Below the pieces are notes generated by a model. The model saw only the letters and a program-made list of their open reading frames with translations, did not search any database and was not told where the DNA came from. Positions 34,001 through 46,517 of a DNA stretch of 64,000 nucleotides are shown in pieces. Source of the stretch: Hydractinia symbiolongicarpus (Eukaryota; Cnidaria; Hydrozoa; Anthoathecata; Hydractiniidae); the NCBI RefSeq assembly GCF_029227915.1, contig NC_079881.1, positions 11,197,501 through 11,261,500 on the forward strand, written 5' to 3'. How positions within the stretch are numbered: position 1 is the first letter of the stretch; every line of letters begins with the position of its first letter. A program made the position numbers and the translations under genes.

Positions 34001-34509
34001 CGTAATCTCTTCAAGACTTAGAATGATATTTAAGAATTAAAATTTAGTGAGTGGAGTCATCTTCAGTATTCGTACGTATTTACAATTTCCAATATACTCC
34101 ATATTATATAATTACAACACAACTCAGGTTGCAACTCCACAATTTTTTACCGACTTTCCGTCTATACTTCTTAATAGTAACACAATTTTCAAAAAAAAAT
34201 CTTCTTAGCTCAGGATTGTTTTTTTTTCAGTTCAGCATTAACTTTCTAGCCGCTTGTGTGTAAGACTTATTGCCTTGCTGAGATTATACATTTGAGTTTT
34301 ATACCGATTCCAGGATAAAAACTTCCGGTTATCCCCTAGCCAAAGGGGATCGACTTCGTCTATTTTTCCGGAAGAAACCGTATGGGTAGGTATAAGATTC
34401 TATGTCACTCAGCCAGTCTTAATATCACTTTTTGAGTAACTTCCTTACTTTACAAGGAAGGGTGGACTGGTCGTCTAACCCGTACGAATAGAATTGACTT
34501 GTAATTAAA
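31081..34509. other. AT-rich intergenic stretch upstream of the astacin gene
   Basis: No coding region recognised. A 12-bp-arm hairpin (AAATAAACTGAA / TTCAGTTTATTT) lies near 33255-33281. A GC-richer patch at about 34315-34400, with a small ATCCCCT/AGGGGAT hairpin, precedes the orphan first-exon candidate and could be its promoter or leader. Confidence 0.45.
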
Positions 34510-34579
34510 ATGGGTGGGAAAGTTGTATTCAAGTATGCACTAGCAGGCGTATGCGTATCTTGCCTCGATTACTACGAAA
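34510..34579 (+). CDS. Candidate orphan first exon encoding a hydrophobic N-terminus (23 codons)
   Basis: ATG at 34510 opens MGGKVVFKYALAGVCVSCLD and three more codons, then one base of a split codon and a strong donor (AAGTAAGTT) at 34580. The reading has a membrane- or signal-like core after two basic residues. The local rise in G+C upstream resembles a promoter/leader. I found no second exon in phase 1, so the gene, if real, has a long intron or is lost. The family is unknown. Confidence 0.3.
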
Positions 34580-37299
34580 GTAAGTTACACTCATGTATTT
34601 TTCGCATTATGTTCACTTTGTAAAAATATGACCCAACCGGGATTTATGTGTTTAGTTCCGTGTAAACACCATGCAAAAATCCGTTTAAATTAAGGAATTA
34701 GAAACCATCCAATTTTACTTTATTGATGGCATATGACATTTTCATGTTCTTTATTTTTCATTAAGAATTGACATAAACAGAATAGGATTAGTTTCTAATA
34801 CACAAAAATTAATTAAAAAAGAGCCTGAAATTATGTGAACTATTCCATTAACCCTATTGGAGCTGAGGATGGAGTTGCAAGCTGGGGGTGGAGTAGGGCT
34901 AAAAACGTCTGCCTCTCAATTTTTTGTACTAACTTTTAAGGCAACCCGTTTAAGGTATTGAAATTTTGGGACTTGTCCAATTTCAAGTTAGCTTCAGGGT
35001 AGGCAAAAGCTTTTTTGGTATGACATTACATATGTTGTCACCATGACAACATTGTTTCGCAGGTATGAGGAAAAACGTAAGAAGCTTACCTTGATTGGTA
35101 CATATACAGCATGCAAAAATATACAACTCTGGTCATGTTCATAGGTCTCTCTATTATCCATGTGGCCATAACTGATTCGTTCCCAAGGCAAGTCAAACAT
35201 ACGTTCTATCTACAGTGAAGACTTGAACTTGAACAATGTAAAGTTTAATACATTATTTGAAAAAATATTCGTAATTGTATAGTAAAAACACAAGAATAAC
35301 AAGACGGCGTTTATTTGTTCTTTCGAATCATTTAAATTCATTTAATGCTGTAAACAGAATATTATTCTTTGTGAAGGAGGGATGCTGTAATTTAACAAAA
35401 ATGGTTAAGAATGGTCCAAAATATAATCGCACGCAAATTCTTATCGTCGTTAAAGGGGATAATTTTGTATATGACAGTATTTGGTGAAGCTTCTAACGCT
35501 GTAGAAATTTAATGATTCAGGATTGTAGGGATTAAAGATTTTTTAAACTAAAGTATTTTTCGGTTATTCCTGAAAAAGATTAGAGGCTTTCAACAAGGAA
35601 CTTTTGTAACATTTCGACCGCAACTATGTAGTACCAGATAGTGTTCGTTGTACGATATACTGAATTCCCGTTGTGCATTCTGTCTTTAAAGTTTACAGTA
35701 AAACCATTTTTTATGAATAACTTCCCTCACTCTTCATATTTTCTCTGCTCGAGGATACCGATATGCTGGAAACGCCTGCATATATTTATATCAGGTGAGT
35801 TTAGGAAACGTGATTTTTCACCAAACTGCCCGAATTATTCCTAAAATACAACGCTTAAAACTCCGTTGATTAATTATCACTTCTTATCTTTAAGCTACAC
35901 GCAAACAAACTTTCAACGAAGCACAGTATGCAGTAAGTCTGGCACTATGAATGTGTAACCGTTAATACTCCCCTCTTATACCCATCAATACACTCCTACT
36001 ACGAAGAAAGAAATCTCTAGCTAAAACATTTTTTTTTTTGATAGACAAGGTAATGTTGTCATAAATAATGTGTTTCACTAGCTTAAAAAGTTCGATAGGA
36101 TTCCAATACACAACATTAGTGCTGCTATAACCAAAAAGTAACACAAAGGATGTTTCTTTTAATTTTTAAAATAGATGCAGGATCTTTTAAGCGAACACCA
36201 GAACTTTTTTGTAAACGCTGAAGAGCTATTAGGGCAAAAATCTAAGTGTTATTCTACCTAAAGACCTACAGAGCTAGTTAACTACATGAGAAAAGGGGCA
36301 GGTTCACCCTTTTCCCCAGGGTTTTTTGACTTGTTGATATGAAAGATGACGTAGAAAAATACCTTGGTATTGTTGACTGGACTTTGAAATATGATTGGTT
36401 TTCACATTTTCGCATAATTATGATGATTTTTTTTCCTTAGTGAGCACTTTCTCAGGTCATTAATAATGGTACATGAAGCCGTGATCAATCATTTTTGTAA
36501 ACAAAACTATATAAAGCTAGCAAAATTTATGAACAACATTTTGGTGTTACTTTGTTAGATTTATTAAAACATAAACATGGTCTTTGTGCTGCGTCGTACG
36601 CCGTAAGAAAAAACAATAGCCTGCAGAAACAATAACAAAACAGCCCTGTCTTTTAGCAAGTGTTTGGAACTAGCTAAGCTAGCTAAAATAAGGTTGTTAA
36701 TATGCTTAGCACGTAGTAGATGATGAAAAACCCACTGCAGACGTGCTGATAACAACTATCTTTATGTATTTTAGCTTGGTACTTTGTTCACATTAAGCTA
36801 TTAGCAAGCTTGACTTTTTCAATATTCGCAATTTAAGATAGAATTAAAAAATTTATTCTTCCGTAAAATGACATAGCAACATATTTGTTTAAAATCAGAT
36901 GCACAAGTATAAATCCTACAAATATCTATCTTTCTGGGGACCCGATTCACAAAACTTTATCAAATATTTACCTAAATTAATAAATTTATTCAAGAAAAAG
37001 AATATAATTATAACAAAACTTGGAGAAGGGAGAATCTGGTGTCTCTGTGAAAGTTATGAATTTTAACAATATCTAAACCGTTTTTATGCAGAGGCATGAA
37101 AAACCAACCCACTCTACCTACAAGCTCAAAAAGATGCTGTATGTTAAAAAATTGGCCCATTTGAAGTAAAATTTGACAAATTTTTTATTGACAAAGTAGC
37201 TTTCTGTGATATAAGAAAATAGGAAACAGGATTGCACAAATCAAGCAGATATTTTTATTCAGACCCCATTTGACAATTTTAATAATGAGAATTGCCCAT

Positions 37300-38830
37300 C
37301 ATGTATCTTTGCCAAGACTGATATACTGTCAAAAATCTTTTATCGTTGTCCCTGAAAACGGCTAAATTCAGAAACTCCGAAACTATGATAATAATGGTAA
37401 TAATTTTTGACTCAAATTTATCAACTCAACCTAAAAACATGTTATAGCAAGATTCAAGTCTTTAATTTTAATTTTATTTTTAGCAAAGAGTATGGTTTCG
37501 AACAAGAAGTATTTTTTATAGCCCACTTCACTGGGCACCTTAACACCTATTTTCAATTTTAAGAAAATTTTCCATGGAACGAAATGGACAGGAACAGAAC
37601 AGAAAAGTTTTTTACTTGTAATTTTTATTGTAATATTTAGTTTCGTGTAACAGCACACAAAAATTCGTTTAAATTAAGGAATTAGAAACTATTCAATTTT
37701 GAGCGCCTTAATTGATGGCATATGACAAAGTATTTTCAAAAATCTAACATATGGCGTTAATTTTTTTTTTATTAAAGACAATTAATTCTGATATATATCA
37801 GAACCAAATCTCGGTATAGGTTACGGGAAATGTTTTTTTTTCCTTTGTTACGTGGCGTCATTCGTAAAGAGTGAGCCAATGACATAAATTTTTAAGATTT
37901 ACGTACAGGGCACTTTGGTTACACTTATAAGCGCAAGAAATACACACATAAAATTTGGTACTTATTATTATTTACTTATTATTTGTTTACAAAAGAGAAG
38001 AGCCTCGATGTTGTTTGATGTTGTTCTTACAGGTAGATTAGCTACCCTATAGTTAGATTTAGGATTAAACTAGCATTTATTACTTCATACTCAGTAAAAT
38101 AGGTCAAGTTTGAATATTAAACTTTTTCGCTATAGCTGGCTAGACTAAGCATGAAAGGACAAGGCTGAGCTTTTTAGCCGGGGTAAAAGTCAAAACTTAA
38201 AGAGGAAAATTACATCAAGTTTTTTAAGATTATACTACACATATTTGAGAACACCTGCGGGAAAATTCATTGTTCATCAAGTTACAACATATGGCTAATA
38301 TGGAAGATTTCTTCATAAAAAACATCAGAAACTTTTTTCATGTGGATTACTTTTACATTAACAAAATTAAAAATTTGAAGATAAACTTTTGCGATTTTGT
38401 CATTCATTAGTTTTCAAATGTCTCGCTGGAACTTTTTAAGGTTTAAAACCCATGCCTCACAGTAACTTTTTCATCATTATCCTAATGTTAATACATAATC
38501 TATGCAAGAACTTTTGCAGTAAAAAAAACACATAAAGAAAAAAGGGTAATTATTAAAATATTATAAATTAATTTCAAACCGATTAGTCCCTGCAGTCATT
38601 TTGGTGTCAGCGGTACGAAAAACTATGCTAAAACTATACTAAGTAAAAGTCCTATTACTTCAGTAAAAATTGAAATAATGACTTGAAACTTAGTATTATA
38701 TGTTTTTAGACCAGTTTGATGAAATGAACCCAAAAAATTTTTTTACTACTATCATAGTTTCTGAGTTCCTGAATTTAGCCATTTTTGGAGACACCGATAA
38801 ACTGTTTATGACAGCATATCAATTTTGACA
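37300..38830. repeat. Diverged long inverted repeat (possible fold-back element)
   Basis: The segment around 37305-37420 (contains GGCTAAATTCAGAAACTCCG) matches the reverse complement of about 38730-38830 (GGCTAAATTCAGGAACTCAG) over roughly 100 bp with about one quarter differences. The arms enclose about 1.3 kb without a gene. Two opposite-facing insertions of one family would look the same. Confidence 0.5.
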
Positions 38831-41800
38831 ACCCATGTGTACTAAAATCATTCAAAGTGATTCTCAGAATTCAAAATAATTCAAACAGATAAAATGTGTT
38901 ACAGGTTTAGGACCAAATACCTTATACAGCTCAGAGAAAGTGGGAATGTGCTTCTAAAGCACAGTGCTAAATACATAATCTAAATTTTATGCCGCATAAA
39001 TACAAAGTGGTTAGAAAGTTATTTTTTGTCCACCTGTATCTGCAACACGTTTACTTGCACTAATTGCTCAGCCTGGTGCCAATCGCAATTAATTTTTGAA
39101 TATCCACAGGAACTTTTTATGCAAAATGAAATGTATTTGCTTTGCAGAAGTAACAATAGGCTTTATCTTTATTATTAGTCCTGTGAATGTTGATTTATGA
39201 AAAATATATTATACCTTTAATGCTATAAGCGCTCCACTGGATTTGTAACACATTACACTAAGTGTTGTCCGTGTGAAACAGTTTACGCTTACTAAGTCTT
39301 AACCTGAAGACTTTAGGTCTTCCTGCTTCAAGCGAATATTACTTCTGGCTAAATAGGTTCCCCTTTGATAAAAGAAACGTGAGCATTTGCAGAAATTTAT
39401 TTATGAAATATAGGTTTCAGTTTGTCGTGAAAACATGTTCACCAACATGCAATGCCTTGCATACCTATTTAGCTATATACTCAATTATTGAGTGTTCACT
39501 GTTATGGGAGGTCCAAATAACTAGCTAGCTATTTTTATTTAAAATGACAGAATGCCTTGAAAAATCTTTTGTGCAGCTAGCTACATAAAAATAATATATT
39601 TAGCTCTTGTACTTTATGACTTAATTATTTAATAGCAAATGTGCCCTGAAGTGCTGGCATGGTACTGGCTAGGTAGCTTAAAATCACAAAATAAGTATTA
39701 TCCAGATGTGACCATCCCTCATCATCAGACATCGGAAAGGCGTTTCTGTTCTTTACTTCTCATTGTAGGGTACCTCAAATTCTTGCAAATCCAATGAAAA
39801 AATTACTTAAGAATTCCTCTTCTTTCCCTTGTACTACTCATGGCATTTTTTTGCATGTATTTAGTTCCAACCCACGATCCCTTAGCTTCCAACCGCGTCT
39901 CGGTCACAAGTTTCAGCGCTAGCCAAAATGATGGACAACGTCGATAAACCCTGGGTAATTTTGAAAAAATGTGGTTCTACCTTTTGATTCTCAGATATTT
40001 GCTGCTGATATCAGCATATTTTAGCCCTCGAGTGCCACACCTCCGTATATATAGGAGTTAATTATCTTTAAGAATTGACATAAACAGAATAGGATTAATT
40101 TCTGATGAATAAAAATTAATTAAAAAAAAAAGATTGAAAATTCGCGTCAGTACGATAACTTTGTTGCGCGCATTTTGACAAAGATTTTTTGTCTGTAAAT
40201 AAATTCAAATTACAGAATGAATTAGTCGTTAATTTAAATTTGATTTAAAAATTCAGAAACTGCATGAACTATTCCATTAACCTTATTTGAGCAACATTGG
40301 TGCTGCTACAACCAGAGAGTAACACACAGTGTGTGTTTTGAAACAGATGCAGGATATTTTGAGCGAATCCTTGAACTTTTTTGAAACGCTGAACTCGCTA
40401 AAATAAGTTATTAGGATCGGAGAGTTATTTTACTCACCAAGCTAGTTAACTACATGAGAAAAAGGGCAGGTTAGCATCAAAAAATTTTATTGAAACTGTT
40501 CCTTTTGTGTTCTCAACTGCACAATCTTTAAAAAGTAAGAAAATGTCAAAGGTAGGTTTTAAATGTTTTTGACAAGAGGAGCCAATTTCATAAATACGCT
40601 AATTGTAATATATCTATTTTACTCTCGGTGACCTAAAAATTGTAGCTGATATTCCTTTGAATTTTTAAAATAATCTTAAAAACCAGGGGTTTTTTAAATC
40701 GAAAACTGCATTTTTGCGGAGGGGAGCGAAGCCCGTTTCCTCATTAAAGTACGGTGGAGAAGAGTATATAGCATTTCTAAACGATTTCACCCTAAAACAT
40801 CAAATGTATGTAAAAAATTCGGCCTTTTTACAGTGTTGCTTAGAATGTTTATCTGGTCATTTGTTGGTATGTTTTCGTAAATTTCTGATTAAGCGAGAAC
40901 GAGTTTTTTTTAGCACGGCGATGAAGTTTTTCTTGTTTTTAAAAGATGGTGCTAAACTTAGTTAGCTAGAAATAGAAGGATACTTTTCTAGAAAGAAGTG
41001 GAGATTATGTACCTAATGTATCACTATTTTCTAATTCTCGTGAACCCCTTCTTTAGCCTCACTTACACCTAAAGTGCTAGCACAACAAAATCAGCTTAGT
41101 AATCATAAAACTACTAATTTAGCTAACGTAAAAAACTACCTAGCTATTAAGTTCTCAAAGATTTTTTATGCTAGCATCGTAAAAGAATTCTTTGAGACAG
41201 ATTTTTTAACTAACTAGCTGCTACACATACTGCACAGTAAGTAACATAATTTCGCTAAATTAGAAATGTCTATCACATAGCTTATGCTTGGTAGTTACAT
41301 CCCTCCACAAAATATGTTGGTACTTGGCAAATTTTAAGACAACATCAAGGACTAAGAAACTTAGCACAATCAACAAAAAAAAGACATGTATACTCTTTCT
41401 ACAGATAATACTTCCTGCCACCCTCAAGATCAATGTTTATACAGACATTGACGTGGTGACATGTTACCGACGCAAAAGGCCAATTTTTAAGATTAAATGA
41501 CAGAGATGGGGTGGGGAAGGGGGAGACACATTTTTTGTGGCTGATTGTAGCTAGCTAGCTAAATATCTTGTTTCCAAGAAATGAAAAAAAATCACCGACA
41601 CCAAAAGAGCAGACATTTACCTACGGGTGGGCATAAAGGTGCTCGATGCCATGTTTGTTTCACATGTGCTTACAGTTTTTGGTTGTGGGATTCTAAAAAA
41701 AATGTAGACCCATAGACTAATGTGCCCGAACAGACTGCTCTTTTGCTAATATAGTAAACCCGGGATTAGGTATCTTCAAATCAGCCATTTTATGCTTTTT

Positions 41801-42422
41801 TAATCAGTACGAGTCAAGTTACAGAAACGGAAATATTTTCTATACTTACATATTGGGAAACATTTTCTACATCAACTTCAATATTTTCTATTAGGATTGT
41901 TTTTAATTTCTGAGGAGAAGTTCTCGTGCAATCGTCAACACATACTGAAAGTTTTCAACATATCTATAACATTCATAATTTGCGTTCATTCAAAGCAACT
42001 TTCAAAAAAAGAAAAACATTTCAAGATCTGAAAATCTCATAAATTTCTACATTGTGAAATAATTTCCTGATATACAAATAATTACTTGATAAGGAATAAA
42101 TACTTTTCGTTTCTGTAACATAACCCAAGCTGTACACTGATGCCGAATGTAATTCTTGTTTCGTTTAACATATTTAGCAGTTTGTGATACATCAGGTTCT
42201 GAACAAAATATGACCATGGCATATTGCGTCGGGAACACACTTTGGTACTGATAATGCAGAAGCTCCAGGATTCAGGATATATTTCATCAAATTAAACCTT
42301 TTTTGCTTTGGCGAAGATAAAACCATTTGATGGATTAATATGAAGTACGTGGGAATTTGGTTATTATACCATTCAACCGAAAGAGGCATCTAAAATTTCT
42401 CGCTTGTGAACCTAGGGGACAC

Positions 42423-42468
42423 TTTATATTCCGCAACCCTTTTTATAAAAAGGGTTGCGGAATATAAA
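42423..42468. repeat. Perfect 46-bp palindrome without spacer
   Basis: The two 23-base halves are exact reverse complements meeting at TTA|TAA, with arms containing TATTCCGCAACCC. Such perfect, spacer-free palindromes are unstable in cloning and unusual by chance. It may be a very young fold-back junction, a terminal inverted repeat joined tail to tail, or an assembly artefact. Confidence 0.9.
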
Positions 42469-43377
42469 TACTAATTCCATACGCTATTCTCTATTTGCCA
42501 ATCTCATTTATGATTGCAGCATGATGCTCTAGTCGGTCAGGAGATGTTTAGGAGCGAAGGATATCTATTTTACGAGAAAACGGCATATCAATACCTCTTT
42601 TTTTCTTTTCAGACTCTTTTTGTAAATTTTTATTTACAGCTAAACAAACCGCTAAAATCATCTTTTATTATTCCTAAAATATTACCACTATTTTTCAGGG
42701 AAAAAGATTCAAAAAGAACGTTTAAAATGGCTAATGTCTCCGAAACATCTTCTGATCGGCGAATAGTATTACGGGGATAACTATTCAAAATAGCGCATGG
42801 AAATAATGTAGTTTTCGATTTAATAACCACTTGGTTTTTTAGATTTTTCGGAAAGATAAAAAGAATATAAGCTACCATTTTGGCTTAATGGTGAGACATG
42901 CACGGGTATTGTAAACGAAGTTATGTTTTCAACTGAATATTTTTAAAAGCATATAAAAATGTCAATTTCAGATTTTTAAAAGCTATTAAAGCTATTAAAT
43001 TTTTCTTAACCCAAATCAAGGTAGGTAATTATTGGTATAAATGTGTATTTATTTTACGAGAAAGTGGCATGATACTATTCGGAATTTCACATGGACAGGT
43101 GGATGTTTCATGCGCACACGAACTGATATTGATGTAAGAATTTCCATACATTGCCTAAAAAGAACTCTCATAGTTTCCATAGAAATACTTTATGCAAGAA
43201 CTTCTTTTTAAAAACACATAAAGGGAAGAAATAAAAAAACAAGCATATTCATTTAAAAAGGAAATAAATAAAAAACTTTCAATGAATAGCATCGCTTACG
43301 TGCTAGGAAGGGATATAGTTCGTGTTACAATGAAACAATTTTATTACTACCTCGAATTTTGAAGCAGTATTTGTTGC

Positions 43378-43596
43378 ATGAGCAGTACTTACGGGCTAAA
43401 AATGGAATATTGTCGGTTACTTGCCATACACGTTTTCACAGTTATTATGATGTGTAGTAATACACGAAGTAGTGGTTTTAAAAGACAGTTACGCGCGGCT
43501 ATGAGAAAAACCTGCGCAAAGGCTACTGCGCAGAAAGTGAAGAAAACAACAACAAAAACACGTTTGCCAGTCCACAGCAGTGGGTATTTTTGGTAA
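43378..43596 (+). CDS. Uncertain small ORF with signal-peptide-like start
   Basis: A 72-codon ORF. From the second Met (MEYCRLLAIHVFTVIMMCSN) it resembles a signal peptide, then turns strongly basic (many Lys, Arg, Thr) and ends HSSGYFW. There is no family resemblance and no promoter or poly(A) evidence. It could be a small secreted peptide or a chance ORF. It lies 750 bp before a receptor gene, which proves nothing. Confidence 0.2.
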   Translation: MSSTYGLKMEYCRLLAIHVFTVIMMCSNTRSSGFKRQLRAAMRKTCAKATAQKVKKTTTKTRLPVHSSGYFW

Positions 43597-44343
43597 AAAG
43601 AAAAGGTCCTTTTCAGTTTTAATATTAAAGTTATGTGTTCTAAATTGGTTATAGGATAATTAGTACGGTGAAACTAGTTGTACAGATAACTTGAGTTGGA
43701 TAAAATAAGGGTATGTTATTTTTACTCAACTGCGAAAGGTATATTTTTAATATTCAAAATGAAAATCATTTTAAAAATTTTCAAGATGAGGATTTAAGTA
43801 TGGCGAACAACTCATGAATATGGGAAAATCGGGAATCAAATATTGTGACTATTTGTCGTGACTTTAATTTTAAAAAAGTAAACATTGTTTTTTTTCCACT
43901 CTTATTTCTTTTTCTATGTTGTTTCGTGCTTAGACATCTAAGCATCAGCTTAATTAAGTCTTGTAGTTAACGTAATAAAATTTCCTTACACGTTGAAGGT
44001 CATTATGTTTTTATCTGGCAATCTTCGATAACAACAAAGATGAAATAATGTGTATTAATTTTTTATATTGCTGTTTTGCTTAGTGACTTTTAAAGAAAAG
44101 AATAAAGACCTGTGATTTTTTTGTAATCCATGTTTAGATTCAAAAAAAGTTAAACGATTTGACGTGTTTCTATTGTTTCTAAGAAAAATTGATGTAAGAA
44201 AAGGAAAGAATTGAGGGTTTTAAGTAAATATTATGAAAAAACCCACTAAATTTGCGGTTGCTGGGCTGACATATGTGTAAGAATCTAAAGTCTTAAAATC
44301 AGTTTTAAAGTCTTTCAAAATAAAATTAAAGATACATGAAAAA

Positions 44344-45282
44344 ATGGATAAACTTGCATTTACGGCGTTGGTTTACATCCTTCGCATTATACCCATGTTT
44401 ATCAGTTTACTTGGGATTTATTGCTTATATCAACAGAAAAGGAGACGAGATAACCAAAAATTATTTCTGTATGCTCTAAGCACTGTTGAAATCATTATGG
44501 GTGGATTTTGGATAACATTAAGGTCTCTAACACTAATAGTATCTTCATCTACAAGCGTTAGAAGGATAATAATTGCTTTTTATGGCAGTGTGAATATAAC
44601 TTTTTATTTAATAATGATTTGCATAACACTTGATAGATTAGCCTGTGTTGTACTTCATATCAAATATAATTACTACATTACCAGTACAGTTGTAAAGAAA
44701 GTCATATTTATTTGCTGGATTGTGGGATTTGCCTGTGCAATACCATTACTCGCTACAAATGAAGCATTGAGTAGCAAAATAATTTATGTTTATGGATTTA
44801 CAATTGCGGATGGAATCTTCGTTTTCACTGCCGTCGTTACGTATACTGCAATAATGTTATTATTAAAGCACCATCGAAAAACAGTCGAAAAAATGCAAAA
44901 TAAGAATAAAAATTTTAGAAAACAACATTTGATACCTTGCTTAATCGTGGCATCTTTTATTCTATTCTATTGCATTCCAGACACAATTTTGACTGTAAAA
45001 GACAAAAGTGAGAACTTGTTGCAAATTGTAACTATATTTTGGTCATTTGGTTTTATATCAGATCCTGTAATATACATATTTTTACATAAAGAGTCAAGAA
45101 ATATTGCATTAAATACACTCAAATGTAAAATAGGTTCTGTAAGCTTAGGTAACAGTGGCTGTACAGAACGTAAACAAAGAAAAGTTAGTTCCATGACAGT
45201 TAAAACTATGGAAACTAGTGAGGTGTTCGTGATGAATACAAAATCTGAAAGTAATACCATTGAAAAGGAATTGAAAGCATAA
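44344..45282 (+). CDS. Class A-like G protein-coupled receptor, single exon, 312 aa
   Basis: An intact intronless ORF with seven hydrophobic stretches at about residues 7-28, 40-66, 76-100, 118-138, 148-172, 198-220 and 230-250. The N-terminus is very short (about six residues). Helix 2 has LSTVEIIMGG, where the usual Asp is Glu. Helix 3 lacks the normal Cys and ends LDRLACVVLHIKY, with DRL in place of DRY. Helix 7 has SDPVIYIFLHKES, a DPxxY variant of NPxxY. The cytoplasmic tail of about 55 residues is rich in Lys, Ser and Thr and could be phosphorylated. These features match cnidarian-specific class A groups. Ligand unknown. The start is the first ATG after AAA of the leader; in-frame ATGs further in would cut helix 1. 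Confidence 0.85.
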   Translation: MDKLAFTALVYILRIIPMFISLLGIYCLYQQKRRRDNQKLFLYALSTVEIIMGGFWITLRSLTLIVSSSTSVRRIIIAFYGSVNITFYLIMICITLDRLACVVLHIKYNYYITSTVVKKVIFICWIVGFACAIPLLATNEALSSKIIYVYGFTIADGIFVFTAVVTYTAIMLLLKHHRKTVEKMQNKNKNFRKQHLIPCLIVASFILFYCIPDTILTVKDKSENLLQIVTIFWSFGFISDPVIYIFLHKESRNIALNTLKCKIGSVSLGNSGCTERKQRKVSSMTVKTMETSEVFVMNTKSESNTIEKELKA

Positions 45283-45844
45283 CTCATTACTGTCAGTTAA
45301 ATTTTCTGCATGGGTGAAAAATGATGTTATATATTTTACCTTTACCTAAAGTACTTAGTCCAGATTATGTATTCAGTTGCCACAATGAATAATGGAGTCT
45401 ACCAAATACAATTCAATTATTACTTGCGCTTTTATTTGGAGTAGTTGCTTTGTTTTTTTCATAAAATTCTTTGCAGTTTTTTTATCTATATTTTAAATTT
45501 ATGGGAACACGTATCAACAAATAGCAAGATTCTGTACACATATTTCTTTATAGGGATATAATTTTTAAATGGAAGAATATGCTCATATTTTTGGTAAACA
45601 AGTAACATATTAAGCAGGCGATACATGATTTTGAAACCTGTGGACAATGTATACAGGATTTATTTTGCCGAAATCGACTTATTGAATTTAGCAAATTTGA
45701 TCGTTTAATATTCTTTTATAATTCAAATTCTCATATTTGAATTTCTTTTCGGATAGTCTGATTAGTTGCATTTTGCTAATTTAAGGAAATTGATTGGTCG
45801 TTGTTTTGTTTGACAAATCCAAAAAGTTGAACATATATATTGTA

Positions 45845-45909
45845 TTCTGGTGCAGATCGTAGCATTTGATGCACCAAGGGCTCTTATCCACTGAGCTACG
45901 TCGTCGGCA
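45845..45909 (-). repeat. tRNA-like segment, probably a SINE head
   Basis: On the - strand it reads GCCGACGACG followed by a clear A box, TAGCTCAGTGGATAAGAGC (45881-45899). Downstream no good B box (GGTTCGANNCC) or closed cloverleaf is present, so it is not a working tRNA gene. Just beyond it lie two direct copies of GGCAAAAGGATTC (45906-45918 and 45962-45974), each opening a GGATTC/GAATCC hairpin. Confidence 0.45.
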
Positions 45910-46465
45910 AAAGGATTCGTTAGAATCCAGACAACTATGGTATTTCGACCATAACGGCCGAGGCAAAAGGATTCACGAGAATCCGCCAACTTCATTTGGG
46001 TATCCTGTATATTATTGTACATAATACTAGTTGTAGCGTCAATTTAAAATGTATTTAGAGGTAGAAGATTATTATATAACTTTTTTTAAGAGACACAACC
46101 TCTTGTTTTGTCATTGCTGTTTAAATAAACTTTCAACGACAACACGACGAGCTTTATTTGGTAAAAAAAATGATTTAAGAAGGTAATGAATACCTCTAAA
46201 AAGATTTTAGAATATTTGTTTCTGCTTCGACTGGCTCTATGTACAATAATTTCAACTTTCTATGCCAATTTGAAAAAATACACCTAGCAAGCTAGTTCAA
46301 AAAGAATTTCAAGTTTATTTTCAGAAAGATGGACTTAATTACACAGCAAGTCGAATAAATATCAAATAAGAATTTTTTTCATTTGCAGTTCCATTTGGAT
46401 GTCTAATGTGATAATTAAGATGATTTTAGATATTTTTCTATCCTCCGTGCTCATAAATTAATTCA

Positions 46466-46517
46466 CCGCCGTTAGCTCGACTTTCGTGTAGGTCATTAAA
46501 GTCAAAAATTCACAGCC
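46466..46517 (-). repeat. Dispersed repeat copy (inverted to 27434-27485)
   Basis: The reverse complement contains GACCTACACGAAAGTCGAGC, matching the copy in the first intron of the 13-exon astacin gene. Boundaries unknown. Confidence 0.55.

Larger units (their letters stand above)
34580..44343. other. Repeat-rich, gene-poor stretch
   Basis: Several blocks recur. About 34655-34760 resembles 37640-37735 (share AAATTAAGGAATTAGAAAC). About 34765-34860 resembles 40070-40290 (share AGAATTGACATAAACAGAAT). About 36110-36300 resembles 40305-40470 (share CTAGTTAACTACATGAGAAA). About 37300-37420 is inverted relative to 38730-38830. They look like pieces of one or two unnamed non-autonomous families. 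ORFs here (for example 40714-40965) show no family resemblance. Confidence 0.5.
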
